NCBI GenBank assembly: GCA_002694985.1
Contig: NZNS01000011.1
Span: 124,001-188,000, forward strand
DNA length: 64,000 bases
Reading direction: 5' to 3'
Source: Parvibaculum sp.
Lineage (GTDB): Bacteria; Pseudomonadota; Alphaproteobacteria; Parvibaculales; Parvibaculaceae
Within the stretch, counting starts at the first letter, position 1; each line of letters begins with the position of its first letter. The notes under the pieces were generated by a model that ran no database searches, was not told the DNA's origin, and saw nothing but the letters and a program-made list of their open reading frames with translations. Made by a program: the position numbers and the translations under genes. Of the stretch, positions 7,773-17,119 are shown in pieces.

Positions 7773-10385
7773 TCATGCCACGATATTGACGATCTTGCCC
7801 GGTACGACGATGACCTTGCGGACGGGTTTTCCATCGATCGCCTTCTCCACCTTTTCGAGCGCAAGCGCCGCCCGTTCCACCGTTTCCTTGTCAGCGTCGC
7901 GCGCGATGGTCAGCTCGTCGCGGCGCTTGCCATTTACCTGCACGGCAATGGTAATGGAGTCTTCCACGAGGAGGGCCTTGTCGGCAACCGGCCATTCGGT
8001 AGCGGTCAGCGGCTGGTCATGGCCAAGCGCTTCCCAGCACTCTTCCGCGAGATGCGGCATCATCGGCCCGACGATCTGGACGATGAGTTCCAAAGCCTCG
8101 CGCAGAGCCCATCTGGAGGCGTCATCGACGGGCGTGAAACCGGAAATGGCGTTTGCCAGTTCATAGACGCGGGCGACTGCCCGGTTGAAGCGCAGGTTTT
8201 CGAAATCTTCGGTTGCAGCGGCGAGCGCCTGATGCGCGGCGCGGCGAAGCGCCAGCGCTTCTTCGCTGAAGTTCGCGGGCATGGCGGCGCCCTTCGTTGC
8301 GAGCTTGTCTGCCGCGCCTGTGACCATGCGCCAGAGGCGCTGGGTGAAGCGCCATGCGCCTTCCGCGCCCTGGTCCGACCACTGAACGTCGCGCTCGGGC
8401 GGGCTGTCGGACAACATGAACCAGCGCGCGGTATCGGCGCCGTATTTCGCGATGATGTCTTCCGGGTCGACCGTATTCTTTTTCGATTTCGACATCTTCT
8501 CGACGGAGCCTATACGGATCGGTGCGCCGGTTTCGATGTGTTTGGCGACGCGCTTGCCGTCGGCCGTTTCGATCTCGACTTCGGCTGGCGGCACCCAGCG
8601 GCCTTCGGCATCGCGATAGGTTTCGTGGTTCACCATGCCTTGCGTGAAAAGTCCGGTGAAAGGTTCATCGAGCGAAAGATGTCCGGTCTTGTGCATGGCG
8701 CGCGTGAAGAAGCGCGAATAGAGCAGATGCAGGATCGCGTGCTCGATGCCGCCGATATACTGGTCGACGGGCAGCCAGTGATTGGCGACCGCCTTGTCGG
8801 TCGGCGTTGCGGCGTCCGGTGCGGTGAAGCGCGCGAAGTACCACGAGCTGTCCACAAAGGTGTCGAACGTATCCGTCTCGCGCCGTGCGGGCTTTCCGCA
8901 TTTCGGACAATCGACATGTTTCCATGTCGGATGGCGGTCGAGCGGATTACCCGGTTCGCTGAACGTCACATCCTCGGGAAGGACGACGGGCAACTGGTCG
9001 CGGGGTACGGGCACGGTGCCGCAGGTCTCGCAATGGATGACCGGGATCGGGCAGCCCCAGTAGCGCTGGCGCGAGATGCCCCAGTCGCGCAGGCGGTAGT
9101 TCACCGTGCCTTCGCCAAGCCCCAATGCTTCGAGCTTTTCGATGGCCGCGCGTTTTGCGGTGGTCACATCGAGCCCGTTCAGGAAATCGGAATTCACTGC
9201 CACGCCGTCGCCCGTGAAGGCTTCGTCGCCTGCAATCAGGTCCGCGCGCCATGCGTCGTCTTGCACACGGTCCTTCGGTGTCACGACGGGAATGATCGGC
9301 AAGCCGTATTTCTTCGCGAAGTCGAAGTCGCGCTGGTCATGTGCCGGGCAGGCGAAGATCGCGCCGGTACCGTAATCCATCAGGACGAAATTCGCGACAT
9401 AGACGGGAAGGGTCTTTCCTTCGATGAAGGGATGGCGCGCTTTCAGCCCGGTGTCGAAACCCATCTTCTCCGCCGTCTCGATCGCCTCCTCGGAGGTGCC
9501 GATGCGGTCGCATTCGCGGATGAAATCCGTGAGTGCCGGATTGTTCTTCGCGAGTGCTTGTGTCAGCGGATGATGCGGCGAGAGTGCGCAGAAACTTGCG
9601 CCGAACAACGTGTCGGGGCGCGTCGTGAATACTTCAAGGCGCGTTTTCTGCTCCGTGCTGTCCGGAATTTCTCCCTCCAGCGGGAAGAAGACGCGCGCTC
9701 CTTCCGAGCGGCCGATCCAGTTCTTCTGCATCGTCCGGACTTTTTCCGGCCAGCGTTCGAGCGTTTCGAGCCCGTCGAGAAGTTCGTCGGCGAAGTCGGT
9801 GATCTTCAGAAACCACTGTGTGAGTTCGCGGCGTTCGACCGCGGCGCCGGAGCGCCAGCCCTTGCCGTCGATCACCTGCTCGTTGGCGAGCACGGTGTTG
9901 TCGACCGGGTCCCAGTTCACCATGCTCTTCTTGCGCGCGACGATGCCGGCTTCCAGCATGTCGAGAAAGAGAGCCTGTTCCTGGCCGTAATATTCAGGGT
10001 CGCAGGTCGCAAATTCGCGGCTCCAGTCGATTGCGAGGCCGATCGCTTTCAGTTGCGCGCGCATGGCGGCGATGTTGTCGTAGGTCCAGCCTTTGGGATG
10101 GACGTTCTTTTCCATCGCCGCATTCTCAGCCGGCATGCCGAAGGCGTCCCAGCCCATTGGATGCAGCACATTGTATCCGCTCGCACGGCGGAAGCGCGCG
10201 ATCACATCGCCCATCGTGTAGTTGCGGACATGGCCCATGTGAATGCGCCCCGACGGATAGGGGAACATTTCAAGAACATAGTATTTGGGCTTGTCCGCAT
10301 CGTCGCGGGTCAGGAAGTCGCCGCGCTCCTCCCAGATCTTCTGCCATTTAGGCTCGGCGGTGCGGGCGTTGTAACGTGTGGACAT
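7773..10385 (-). CDS. leuS: leucyl-tRNA synthetase
   Basis: Class I synthetase that charges tRNA-Leu in the cytoplasm. The 870-residue product has the HIGH-type motif [11 protein letters not shown] at residues 42-52, the large editing (CP1) insertion, and KMSKS (in [10 protein letters not shown]) near residue 630, then the anticodon-binding C-terminal domain. The ATG at 10385 begins [15 protein letters not shown], which matches the family N-terminus. It lies 96 bases downstream of the DUF3576 gene, and its stop is separated from the lptE start by one base. Confidence 0.97.
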   Translation of the reverse strand: MSTRYNARTAEPKWQKIWEERGDFLTRDDADKPKYYVLEMFPYPSGRIHMGHVRNYTMGDVIARFRRASGYNVLHPMGWDAFGMPAENAAMEKNVHPKGWTYDNIAAMRAQLKAIGLAIDWSREFATCDPEYYGQEQALFLDMLEAGIVARKKSMVNWDPVDNTVLANEQVIDGKGWRSGAAVERRELTQWFLKITDFADELLDGLETLERWPEKVRTMQKNWIGRSEGARVFFPLEGEIPDSTEQKTRLEVFTTRPDTLFGASFCALSPHHPLTQALAKNNPALTDFIRECDRIGTSEEAIETAEKMGFDTGLKARHPFIEGKTLPVYVANFVLMDYGTGAIFACPAHDQRDFDFAKKYGLPIIPVVTPKDRVQDDAWRADLIAGDEAFTGDGVAVNSDFLNGLDVTTAKRAAIEKLEALGLGEGTVNYRLRDWGISRQRYWGCPIPVIHCETCGTVPVPRDQLPVVLPEDVTFSEPGNPLDRHPTWKHVDCPKCGKPARRETDTFDTFVDSSWYFARFTAPDAATPTDKAVANHWLPVDQYIGGIEHAILHLLYSRFFTRAMHKTGHLSLDEPFTGLFTQGMVNHETYRDAEGRWVPPAEVEIETADGKRVAKHIETGAPIRIGSVEKMSKSKKNTVDPEDIIAKYGADTARWFMLSDSPPERDVQWSDQGAEGAWRFTQRLWRMVTGAADKLATKGAAMPANFSEEALALRRAAHQALAAATEDFENLRFNRAVARVYELANAISGFTPVDDASRWALREALELIVQIVGPMMPHLAEECWEALGHDQPLTATEWPVADKALLVEDSITIAVQVNGKRRDELTIARDADKETVERAALALEKVEKAIDGKPVRKVIVVPGKIVNIVA

Positions 10386-10481
10386 GGGTCTCGGGATCTC
10401 TTGGGCGCGCGGCGGGGCAGACAGTGGCGGGTGCTCTGGCCCTCCGCCGGCGCGTGCCCCGCTGTCCGCCCGGCCCGGGCC

Positions 10482-11048
10482 TTAGTTCTGTTCCTGGGCC
10501 TCGATCGTGTTGATACGAAGCTGGCGGGCGCGGACGAGAATGGCATTCTCGATCTGCAGGCCTGTCGTGGCGCCTACCGGGGCATCCACCCACTCGCCGT
10601 CTTCGTCCTTGTTCTGACGGAAAACAGCCACCTTCACGCCGTCGGCGCGGAGCCGCTTGTCGAGAATGTAGACGGTTACCTTGAAGCGTTCGCCGGCAGC
10701 CTTCGGGTCCTGGTACCAGTCGGTAATAATGACACCGCCGAAGGGGTCGGCCGAGGCAAGCGGCATGAAGGAGATGGTGTCGAGTGAGGCGCGCCACAGG
10801 AAGCTGTTCACGCCGATCCCGCTGCCACCGACATTTTCCTCGTCAGCGGCGCCGCCGAAGAGCTTCAGGCCGTCTTCGCCGAAGATCGACTCGCGCTCCT
10901 GGCCGGTCGGATTATTGGGGCCGCTCTGGCCGGTCGGCTGGCCGGGGAAACTCGACTCCGAGGGGCCGCAAGCCGCAAGGCCGAGAAGGGAAGCGCAAAG
11001 GAGCGCCGCGACAGTCGATTTCGCGCGTGTCAGTCCGTGGTAGGTCAT
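10482..11048 (-). CDS. DUF3576 lipoprotein
   Basis: A 188-residue predicted lipoprotein. The signal peptide runs to the lipobox LAAC with Cys27. The mature part begins with a Ser/Gly/Pro/Asn-rich spacer and continues into a domain with VNSFLWRASLDTISFMPL and GGVIITDWY, which match the DUF3576 family of Alphaproteobacteria. The function is unknown; a role in the outer membrane is inferred only from the lipobox and the position upstream of leuS and lptE, an arrangement common in this class. The ATG at 11048 is chosen because the signal peptide follows it; the frame stays open upstream to 11144 without secretion logic. Confidence 0.85.
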   Translation of the reverse strand: MTYHGLTRAKSTVAALLCASLLGLAACGPSESSFPGQPTGQSGPNNPTGQERESIFGEDGLKLFGGAADEENVGGSGIGVNSFLWRASLDTISFMPLASADPFGGVIITDWYQDPKAAGERFKVTVYILDKRLRADGVKVAVFRQNKDEDGEWVDAPVGATTGLQIENAILVRARQLRINTIEAQEQN

Positions 11049-11653
11049 CAATTTACGGCAAGCCTCTCGCGTTGCGCCCCTCTGTCCGCCGTCTCTTGTG
11101 TGATCGGCCTGCGGAGAGCAAGTGAATTCGCATACCCGCCGCACGCCGCGACCGGCGCGCCTTTATAGCTAGATAAGGGCTTGTCCCGCAATCGTGCATT
11201 CCCCCGAGCCGCCGAAAACGCTTGCATGGTGGTACGCTCAGAGCCTCCATACCTCGCCGCCGTCGTCTGCCACGAGCCGCAGTGTGACCTGCAAAGCACA
11301 ACCTGGACCTGGGCGAGCCAGTGTCTAGCCCAAATCAGCGTCGGCCCGGATAACCTCTTCGTACCAAAGAGTCCGCCTCAACACTGGAAAACTGCTCTGG
11401 GGCAGCTATTCGCGCCGAGCAAAGGCGCATTGCGTTAACGCTCGTGAAAGGATTTGTGCCCTTTGCGCAACATCGACTGACATTCCTTCGTCATGGGGAG
11501 AGGTTTGCTTGACCCAAGGCGCTTATCAACGGATTAATCGGGTACGCGCTCGGGGGGCAGTTTCGGTCGGCCCGGCGATGCACGAGCCACGGGGGAGCCT
11601 TTCCGCTGGCTTGTACAAATGGAACAGCTCATAGCTGATACTGCGAGGAACAC
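11049..11653. other. 605-base gap between divergent DUF3576 gene and porin
   Basis: No coding sequence I can support; short plus-strand frames here have no recognisable product. It must hold the promoters of both neighbours. TTGACC at 11509-11514 followed 17 bases later by GATTAA is a weak promoter candidate for the porin and would leave a leader of over 100 bases. No RNA gene was recognised. Confidence 0.5.
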
Positions 11654-12838
11654 ATGAAAAAGACTCTCCTTGGGACGACCGCTCTCGTCTCGGCTGGCCT
11701 TGTCGCCGGTCCGGCGCTCGCGAGCGATCCGCTCACCGTTACGGTCGGCGGTACGGTCACCGCTGGTTTCTATGCGATCGATCATGACGACGTCGGCGGG
11801 GTCAGTTACAACGACACGGCCGTCAAGCTTGTCGCACGCAACATCGACATCAATGCCGAAGGCACGCTCGACAACGGCATGGTTGCCGGTGTGATGGCGA
11901 CGCTCGCGCTTGGTGACGACTGGAACACGCACCAGAATAACGACGCGACGTTCCGCGAACTGTTCGCCTATCTCGAAGGTGGCTTCGGCCGGTTCGAAAT
12001 CGGCGGCACAGACGGCGCTGCGTTCAAGATGCACTACACCTCGCCCTGGTTCGTGCCGGGCAATGGCGTCGACAGCCCGAACGTTCTGAACGTGAACACC
12101 TTTGCCACCTCGACCACGGTAACCATTCCGACGGCCGGCGGCGGTACGACGACAAGCACGGCTACGGTTCTCGGGTTCCGTCATTCGACGTTCTCGCTGA
12201 TGGCTGCCGATGCCAACAAGGTGACCTATTTCACGCCGCGCTTCGCCGGCTTCCAGCTCGGTCTCTCCTATACGCCGGAAACGTCGTATAACGGCCCGAA
12301 TCCGAACGGTCTCTCTGGTGTGGTTGTGGACGATGCTTCGATCGAAGATGTGGTCGAAGTCGCGCTCAACTATGCCGGTTCCTTCGGCGCCGTTGACCTT
12401 GGCATCGACGGCTTCTATGTCACTGGTGATGCGGTGTCGCCGATTGGGCGCTTGGCCAGCGATCCGGAAGAATTGGGTGCCGGTCTGAACCTCGGCTTCG
12501 GCGGCTTCACGCTGGGTGGCTCCTGGTACCAGTCGGAAGATCTGTCTGTCACCTCGTTGGCCCTCCCGAGTGCTTTTGGCATGGAAGAGGAAGTCTGGAC
12601 GGTGGGTCTGTCCTATGCGACAGGTCCCTGGACGGTTGGCGTTGCCTATCTGACCGACGAGATTTCGGGTGCGGGCGCCCCCTCGTTCGAAATGGAAACC
12701 TGGCAGACCGGCGGCGGCTACAATCTCGGCTCCGGCGTCGATGTGGGTCTTGATCTGCAGATGTCCGATGTCGATTACGGCCCTGTGGGTTCCTTCGACT
12801 CGGTGTCCGGTGGTCTGGTGCTTTCGGTTTCGTTCTAA
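11654..12838 (+). CDS. general porin, outer-membrane beta-barrel
   Basis: A 394-residue porin for diffusion of small hydrophilic solutes. A signal peptide (MKKTLLGTTALVSAGLVAG..ALA) is followed by alternating short beta strands rich in Gly, aromatic residues and Thr, with TVTVGGTVTAGF near the mature N-terminus. The last residue is Phe (VLSVSF), the C-terminal aromatic required for BAM-dependent insertion. GAGGA lies just before the ATG at 11654. A strong intrinsic terminator follows the stop by about 28 bases, so it is a single-gene transcript. Closest in style to alphaproteobacterial porins of the Rhodobacter/Rhodospirillum type; substrate is unknown. Confidence 0.88.
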   Translation: MKKTLLGTTALVSAGLVAGPALASDPLTVTVGGTVTAGFYAIDHDDVGGVSYNDTAVKLVARNIDINAEGTLDNGMVAGVMATLALGDDWNTHQNNDATFRELFAYLEGGFGRFEIGGTDGAAFKMHYTSPWFVPGNGVDSPNVLNVNTFATSTTVTIPTAGGGTTTSTATVLGFRHSTFSLMAADANKVTYFTPRFAGFQLGLSYTPETSYNGPNPNGLSGVVVDDASIEDVVEVALNYAGSFGAVDLGIDGFYVTGDAVSPIGRLASDPEELGAGLNLGFGGFTLGGSWYQSEDLSVTSLALPSAFGMEEEVWTVGLSYATGPWTVGVAYLTDEISGAGAPSFEMETWQTGGGYNLGSGVDVGLDLQMSDVDYGPVGSFDSVSGGLVLSVSF

Positions 12839-12865
12839 TAGAAACCACTACCAAGAGAAGTTACG

Positions 12866-12897
12866 GAGAGCGGGCGCAAGCCCGCTCTCTTTGTTTT
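12866..12897 (+). terminator. intrinsic terminator after the porin gene
   Basis: A perfect 10-bp stem, GAGAGCGGGC paired with GCCCGCTCTC, closes a GCAA tetraloop and is followed by TTTGTTTT. Confidence 0.92.
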
Positions 12898-12954
12898 ATC
12901 TCATCCCTTTGCTAAAAAGATTCAGATGTTCATAACCGGCCGTGAGGACGAAGA

Positions 12955-13836
12955 ATGGGCGCACTGATATGGCTCGCGTCATACCCGAAATCGGGTAACA
13001 CTTGGATGCGAAGCTTCCTTCACAATCTCTTCAGAAATACGGAGGAGCCTGTCGATATCGACGAGATTTCGGATTTCTGTCTCGGCGAATCCGCGGCGAA
13101 GTGGTACCAGCGCCATTCGGATCTACCGCTGAAAGAAATGAAGGCGGATGATCTTGCCAAACTCCGACCGCTCGTTCACCGTGATTTCACGACAGTTTTT
13201 CCAGACTCCGTTTTTGTAAAAACACACAATTACCTCGGTGTGTGGCGTGGCGTGCCGCTCCACACAATGGAGGTGACGGCTGGCGGCATTTACATCTTGC
13301 GCAATCCGCTCGACGTTGTGATTTCGGTCAGTCATCACTTTGGGGAGACAATCGAACAGGCGATCGAGCACCTTGCCAATGATGCCTATGCGGCCGGAAA
13401 CCTGGAGACGCATGTTACCGAGATTCACCGCTCCTGGTCGACGCATGTGAAAAGCTGGACCGAGCATCCTTCTCCGCAACTTCTTGTCGTGCGCTACGAG
13501 GATCTGCTGCACAAGCCACGTAAGTATTTCAAGAAGGTTGCCAATTTCCTTGGTTTGAATCCACCGTCCAGCCGCCTCGAGCGCGCGATACGAAACTCTT
13601 CCTTCAAGGCGTTGAAAACCATTGAGCAGAATAAAGGCTTCAAGGAGCGTTCGAAAAAGGCAGAAGCCTTCTTTCGGGAAGGACGTTCAGATCAATGGCG
13701 GGAGGTTCTGACGCCGGATCAGGTGCGCCGGATCATTCGCGACCATCACGAACAGATGGAACGATTTGGATATATTCCCGATGATTACCGCGACGCCGTC
13801 CCGAAGCAGGCCGAACAATCCGGTGTGGCGGGCTAG
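12955..13836 (+). CDS. sulfotransferase (PAPS-dependent)
   Basis: A 293-residue cytosolic-type sulfotransferase that moves sulfate from PAPS to an acceptor hydroxyl or amine. The PAPS 5'-phosphosulfate loop YPKSGNTW is at residues 10-17, and the 3'-phosphate-binding region ILRNPLDVVISVSHH is near residue 118. LLVVRYEDLL and the C-terminal EAFFREGRSDQWRE.L stretch are also typical. GAGGA precedes the ATG. Acceptor unknown. A truncated, frameshifted copy of the same gene follows directly downstream (13864-14213). Codon use is visibly less GC-rich than in the surrounding housekeeping genes, which hints at acquisition. Confidence 0.9.
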   Translation: MGALIWLASYPKSGNTWMRSFLHNLFRNTEEPVDIDEISDFCLGESAAKWYQRHSDLPLKEMKADDLAKLRPLVHRDFTTVFPDSVFVKTHNYLGVWRGVPLHTMEVTAGGIYILRNPLDVVISVSHHFGETIEQAIEHLANDAYAAGNLETHVTEIHRSWSTHVKSWTEHPSPQLLVVRYEDLLHKPRKYFKKVANFLGLNPPSSRLERAIRNSSFKALKTIEQNKGFKERSKKAEAFFREGRSDQWREVLTPDQVRRIIRDHHEQMERFGYIPDDYRDAVPKQAEQSGVAG

Positions 13837-13863
13837 GTTTTATTTCGAATCCGAGGTGTAGTT

Positions 13864-14213
13864 GTGGGAGCGCTGATCTTACGGCGCGTCATATTCCCGA
13901 GGTCTATGATACATGGTCTGCGCATGTTGAGAGCTGGACGGGTGGCCCGTACCCGCAATTCTTCGTCGTTCGTTATGAGGACATGTCCGAACGTCCGGTA
14001 GAAACCTTCGGCAAGATGGCGGGGTTTCTCGGATTGAACCCAGCAGCGGACCGTCTCGAGCGCGCAATCTCCAACGCATCCTTCGATGTGCTCTGCACAC
14101 AGGAAAGAGAAAAAAGCTTCAAGGAAAAGCCGGTCCATGCCGAGGCCTTCTTTCGAGAGGGAAAGCGGGGACAACGGCGTGAGCGGTTCAGTTATGTGCC
14201 AGAGGGATTCTAG
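13864..14213 (+). pseudogene. decayed tandem copy of the sulfotransferase gene
   Basis: The region starts with GTGGGAGCGCTGATC, matching the MGALI start of the upstream gene, then jumps in another frame to a segment equivalent to its residue 146 onward: VYDTWSAHVESW, FFVVRYEDM, FLGLNPAADRLERAI, EAFFREGKRGQ. The PAPS loop and about 130 residues are gone. A second, in-frame deletion of about 20 residues removes the segment before RFSYVPEGF (RFGYIPDDY in the intact gene). The start and body are in different frames, so no functional enzyme can result. It overlaps the converging ThiE-like gene at its stop codon. Confidence 0.85.
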
Positions 14214-14839
14214 GTTCCGCTCCCGAGAATGAAGCCAATACCGGCAATGCCTTTTGCGCCGGTTCCACGCAGCCTGGCAACATGCGCTGGCGTGGAAATA
14301 CCGCCGAGCGCGTAAGCTGGAAGTCCGAGGCCGTCGGCGACGCGGACGAGACGCGCAAATCTCGGTATGCCTAGCGATTTTCCATCGGGGTGACTTTCGG
14401 TAGGCAGTGCCGGCGAAATCAGCACGGCATCGACACCCGCGCGGGATGCGGCGATGACCGCTTTTTCCGAATGGCAGGCTGCCGTGACGATGACGGCTGG
14501 TACATCGTGCCGGAAAGTGCCGTGACGATGACGGGTGATGCTGTACTCCGGTAAATGGATACCGTCTATGCCGAGGCGCCGTGCGAAATCGGGCGCGCCC
14601 GCAATGAGCAAGATGCCATCGCGCGCGCGAAGTCCTGAGGCGAGAGCCCGGGCCGCCGGGTAGTCCGGCTTCTTGTCATATGCACGCCAGATCAGCGCGC
14701 CTCCGCGAGGAACCGCGCGTAGCGCCACGGCTGGGTCCGGCAAGCGGTTGGGGTCCGTTACCGCAATCAGGGAGAGGGAAAAGGGGCGGGCATTCAGATA
14801 GCGTGCGGCACGCGCCATACGGTCCGATGTCTTTCCCAT
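14210..14839 (-). CDS. thiamine-phosphate synthase family protein (ThiE/TenI-like)
   Basis: A 209-residue TIM-barrel protein of the ThiE/TenI superfamily. ThiE joins the thiazole and pyrimidine halves of thiamine; TenI is a related aromatase. Visible family features are SLIAVTDPNRLPDP near the start, GIDGIHLPE, TAACHSEKAVIAASRAGVDAVLISPALPT, and ALGGISTPAHVARLRGTGAKGIAGIG for phosphate binding. The segment after LISP lacks the canonical FxTxTK, so substrate may differ; many alphaproteobacterial short homologues share this. The ATG at 14839 fits; an ATG at 14818 is possible. Its start is almost back to back with the divergent YggS gene, and no other thi gene is present here. Confidence 0.75.
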   Translation of the reverse strand: MGKTSDRMARAARYLNARPFSLSLIAVTDPNRLPDPAVALRAVPRGGALIWRAYDKKPDYPAARALASGLRARDGILLIAGAPDFARRLGIDGIHLPEYSITRHRHGTFRHDVPAVIVTAACHSEKAVIAASRAGVDAVLISPALPTESHPDGKSLGIPRFARLVRVADGLGLPAYALGGISTPAHVARLRGTGAKGIAGIGFILGSGT

Positions 14840-14879
14840 CTTGTCTCCTGAACGTCCTGCGACTAGCTTGCGCGAGACT

Positions 14880-15575
14880 ATGCCAATGACCGATATCGAC
14901 GCCACAGAGAATGAAACGCCGGAAACGCGTCTTGCCGCCGTCCGCGAGAGGATTGCGATTGCTGCGCGCGAGGCGGCGCGTGTGCCGGACGAGGTGGTTC
15001 TTGTTGCCGTTTCAAAGACCTTCGGCGAAGAGGCGATCCGGCCGCTGCTCAATGCGGGACAGCGCATCTTTGGAGAAAACCGCGTTCAGGAGGCGGCAAA
15101 AAAGTGGCCTTCGCTTCGTGAACAATATTCCGGTGTCGAACTTCATCTGATAGGCCCGCTTCAAACCAACAAGGTCGAGGAGGCACTCGATCTGTTCGAT
15201 GTCTTTCATACGCTCGACCGGCCGAAGCTCGCGGAGGCGCTCGTCAAGGCGAGAGACAAAGGGCGGAAAATGCCCCGCCTGTTCGTGCAGGTGAATACGG
15301 GTGAAGAGCCGCAGAAGGCGGGTCTTGCACCGGGCGACGTGGACGCGTTCATAACGCGCTGCCGTACGGAATGGTCACTCGAAGTGGAGGGGCTGATGTG
15401 CATCCCTCCTTTGGGCGAGGAGCCGGCGCTTCATTTTGCGCTGCTCGAAAAGATGGCACGGCGAAACAGTTTGCCGAACCTGTCGATGGGTATGAGCGGC
15501 GATTTCGAAACTGCGGTAAAGCTTGGCGCGACGCATGTCCGCGTTGGAGGCGCGCTTTTCGGTTCGCGGGTTTAA
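14880..15575 (+). CDS. YggS-family pyridoxal-phosphate homeostasis protein
   Basis: A 231-residue PLP-binding protein of the YggS/PROSC (PLPBP) family, which buffers pyridoxal phosphate and affects amino-acid balance; no catalytic activity is known. VLVAVSKTF carries the PLP lysine, FGENRVQEA and LHLIGPLQTNK follow, and LSMGMSGDFETAVKLGATHVRVGGALFG is the conserved C-terminal phosphate-binding end. ATGs at 14880 and 14886 are both possible; I use the first. The frame is open upstream to 14841 but the extra residues look non-native. The stop abuts the converging L,D-transpeptidase-like gene with no gap. Confidence 0.93.
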   Translation: MPMTDIDATENETPETRLAAVRERIAIAAREAARVPDEVVLVAVSKTFGEEAIRPLLNAGQRIFGENRVQEAAKKWPSLREQYSGVELHLIGPLQTNKVEEALDLFDVFHTLDRPKLAEALVKARDKGRKMPRLFVQVNTGEEPQKAGLAPGDVDAFITRCRTEWSLEVEGLMCIPPLGEEPALHFALLEKMARRNSLPNLSMGMSGDFETAVKLGATHVRVGGALFGSRV

Positions 15576-16124
15576 TCAAACCTCTTCGATCCGCATTCGC
15601 GTTGCCATTCCCGATAGCGCGAGTACCCGTAGCATGTCTTCGAGCCGGAGAGCGACGCAGCCTTCGGTCGCCTGCAATTGCCCATCGTCTTCGCGTACAA
15701 GATGAAAGAAAACGGCACTGCCTGCATGTGCGATCACGGGGTCGTCATTGTGGCCAAGGACCACGACCAGATCGTAGAGATGATCTTCCCGCCACATGGT
15801 TTCAGCGCTGGCCGGATAGGGCAGGCGTACAGGCCGGTTGTAGAGAGCATCCTCCGGCGCATCGCACCAGCCGTCCGACGGCGAGATGGGGATGAGAGGC
15901 AGCTTGGTTTCGGGTGCGGATAGGCGGTCCTGTCTGTACCTCAATTCGCGCAAGGGGAAGCATCCGAGGGGTGTCGCACCGTCGCCCTCCCGTTTCTCCC
16001 GTTTCACCCCGGTGCGCCCGAGAGCGCAAGGAAAACGGAATTCGCCGAGACGGAGTTCTCCGAGTGGATTTCCCGGGGAACCGGTGACGACGATTTCAGG
16101 AATTGGGCCGGGTGAAGAAGTCAT
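15576..16124 (-). CDS. L,D-transpeptidase (YkuD-like) family protein
   Basis: A 182-residue protein of the YkuD / L,D-transpeptidase catalytic fold. LVVVLGHNDDPVIAHAGSAVFFH supplies the conserved histidines and TEGCVAL holds the catalytic cysteine in the usual S/T-x-G-C setting. GATPLGCFPLRELRYR is typical of the single-domain alphaproteobacterial branch. There is no obvious signal peptide, so peptidoglycan cross-linking activity is not proven; many relatives are annotated only as L,D-transpeptidase family. ATGs at 16151 and 16124 both fit and neither has a clear ribosome-binding site. It converges on the YggS gene. Confidence 0.82.
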   Translation of the reverse strand: MTSSPGPIPEIVVTGSPGNPLGELRLGEFRFPCALGRTGVKREKREGDGATPLGCFPLRELRYRQDRLSAPETKLPLIPISPSDGWCDAPEDALYNRPVRLPYPASAETMWREDHLYDLVVVLGHNDDPVIAHAGSAVFFHLVREDDGQLQATEGCVALRLEDMLRVLALSGMATRMRIEEV

Positions 16125-16181
16125 GACCGGTTCACAGTAAGGCGCGTGCACGGCGCGAGCAATCAGGCGGCGGCGAAGCCC

Positions 16182-16892
16182 TTATCTGGCGGACGTCTCT
16201 GACTTCATTGCCTCATATTTGTCCAGGGCATCCAGCATTGCGCTCGAAAGGCTGGAAGGCTGCGCGGGGTCCGGTTTGGGACCGGCAGACCCGGCATTGT
16301 CCGTGGGGGGATCGGCAAAGGAGCCGAGGAGGGCCTGGAAAGCTTCGGGGCTCAAGCGAGGCAGGGGCTTTGTATCGGCTGGGTTCCCCGTCGAGGCGGG
16401 ATTTGTTGGCCTGAGGACTGTTTGCTGTTCCCGAACGGGTGCGATCGAGGCGGTGGTCAGCCTGGCAGCGTTGGGCAGAGTTTCGGGTTTCCGGGTGTCA
16501 GCGGAAGCGACCGTCATTTCCTGTGCCTCTTCTTTGCCGCCGAAGAGCGAAGCATAAAGCCGGTCGCCGAGCCCTTCCTCGCCATTGCCGCCAATTGCGA
16601 GGCTAGCCACGGATGCGACAAGGCCTACCGGCCCGCCCCAGAGGGCGCCGCCCGCAATACGCGCCTGCGGGCTGATGCCGTCCCCCGTCATGCCCCGATA
16701 GGCTTCCCCGACCAGGGGGATATGCTGAAGTGGATTTAGCGTATCGACAAGGTCGTCGAAACTTATCTGGCCGCCTTCCGGTGTACGGCCTTCGCGGCGC
16801 GCGGCCTGCAGATCTTCAAAGGCCGCCGAGGCCATATTATGTTTGCCCGGGCGGTGCTGAATGCCGATATGGACTACGGAGAAGTCGGTCAT
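16182..16892 (-). CDS. conserved alphaproteobacterial protein of unknown function
   Basis: About 236 residues. I do not recognise a named domain. Near the N-terminus is a compact segment with ISFDDLVDTLNPLQHIPLVG, then TGDGISPQARIAGGALWGG and a glycine-rich hydrophobic stretch PVGLVASVASLAIGG that could be a membrane-associated hairpin. The C-terminal half is Pro/Ala/Thr-rich and looks disordered, ending in a short helix. From memory, similar N-terminal segments occur in other Alphaproteobacteria as hypothetical proteins. Start choice is uncertain: ATGs at 16892, 16913 and 16949 are in frame. It is divergent from the TPR-sulfotransferase gene. Confidence 0.7.
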   Translation of the reverse strand: MTDFSVVHIGIQHRPGKHNMASAAFEDLQAARREGRTPEGGQISFDDLVDTLNPLQHIPLVGEAYRGMTGDGISPQARIAGGALWGGPVGLVASVASLAIGGNGEEGLGDRLYASLFGGKEEAQEMTVASADTRKPETLPNAARLTTASIAPVREQQTVLRPTNPASTGNPADTKPLPRLSPEAFQALLGSFADPPTDNAGSAGPKPDPAQPSSLSSAMLDALDKYEAMKSETSAR

Positions 16893-17119
16893 GCTTGTCC
16901 GGGTCGCAAACATCGGGCCAGCTTGAGAGCCCCGGTTTCCGGGCTGCAAGCGAGGGTGAGCTTCTCTCCGCCCGGCAATATTTGCCGGGTTTGGCGTCTA
17001 AGGCGGCAATCTGCTTCCTGGCCGTTAGAGGCTGCCTTTCGTTGGTTGCTGCGAAGAGCTATGGCACACTCCGCCCAAACTCTCCCGGCGGCCGCAGGGC
17101 CCATTTTCGAAGGCGTGAT

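Noticed and set aside
7746..10787. A plus-strand open frame of 1013 codons across leuS
   Set aside because: It is antisense to leuS, which has all synthetase motifs; the frame has no recognisable domains and is explained by GC-rich codon composition.
11181..11438. A plus-strand 85-codon open frame upstream of the porin
   Set aside because: No ribosome-binding site of note, no recognisable domain, and it lies in a promoter region; treated as noncoding.
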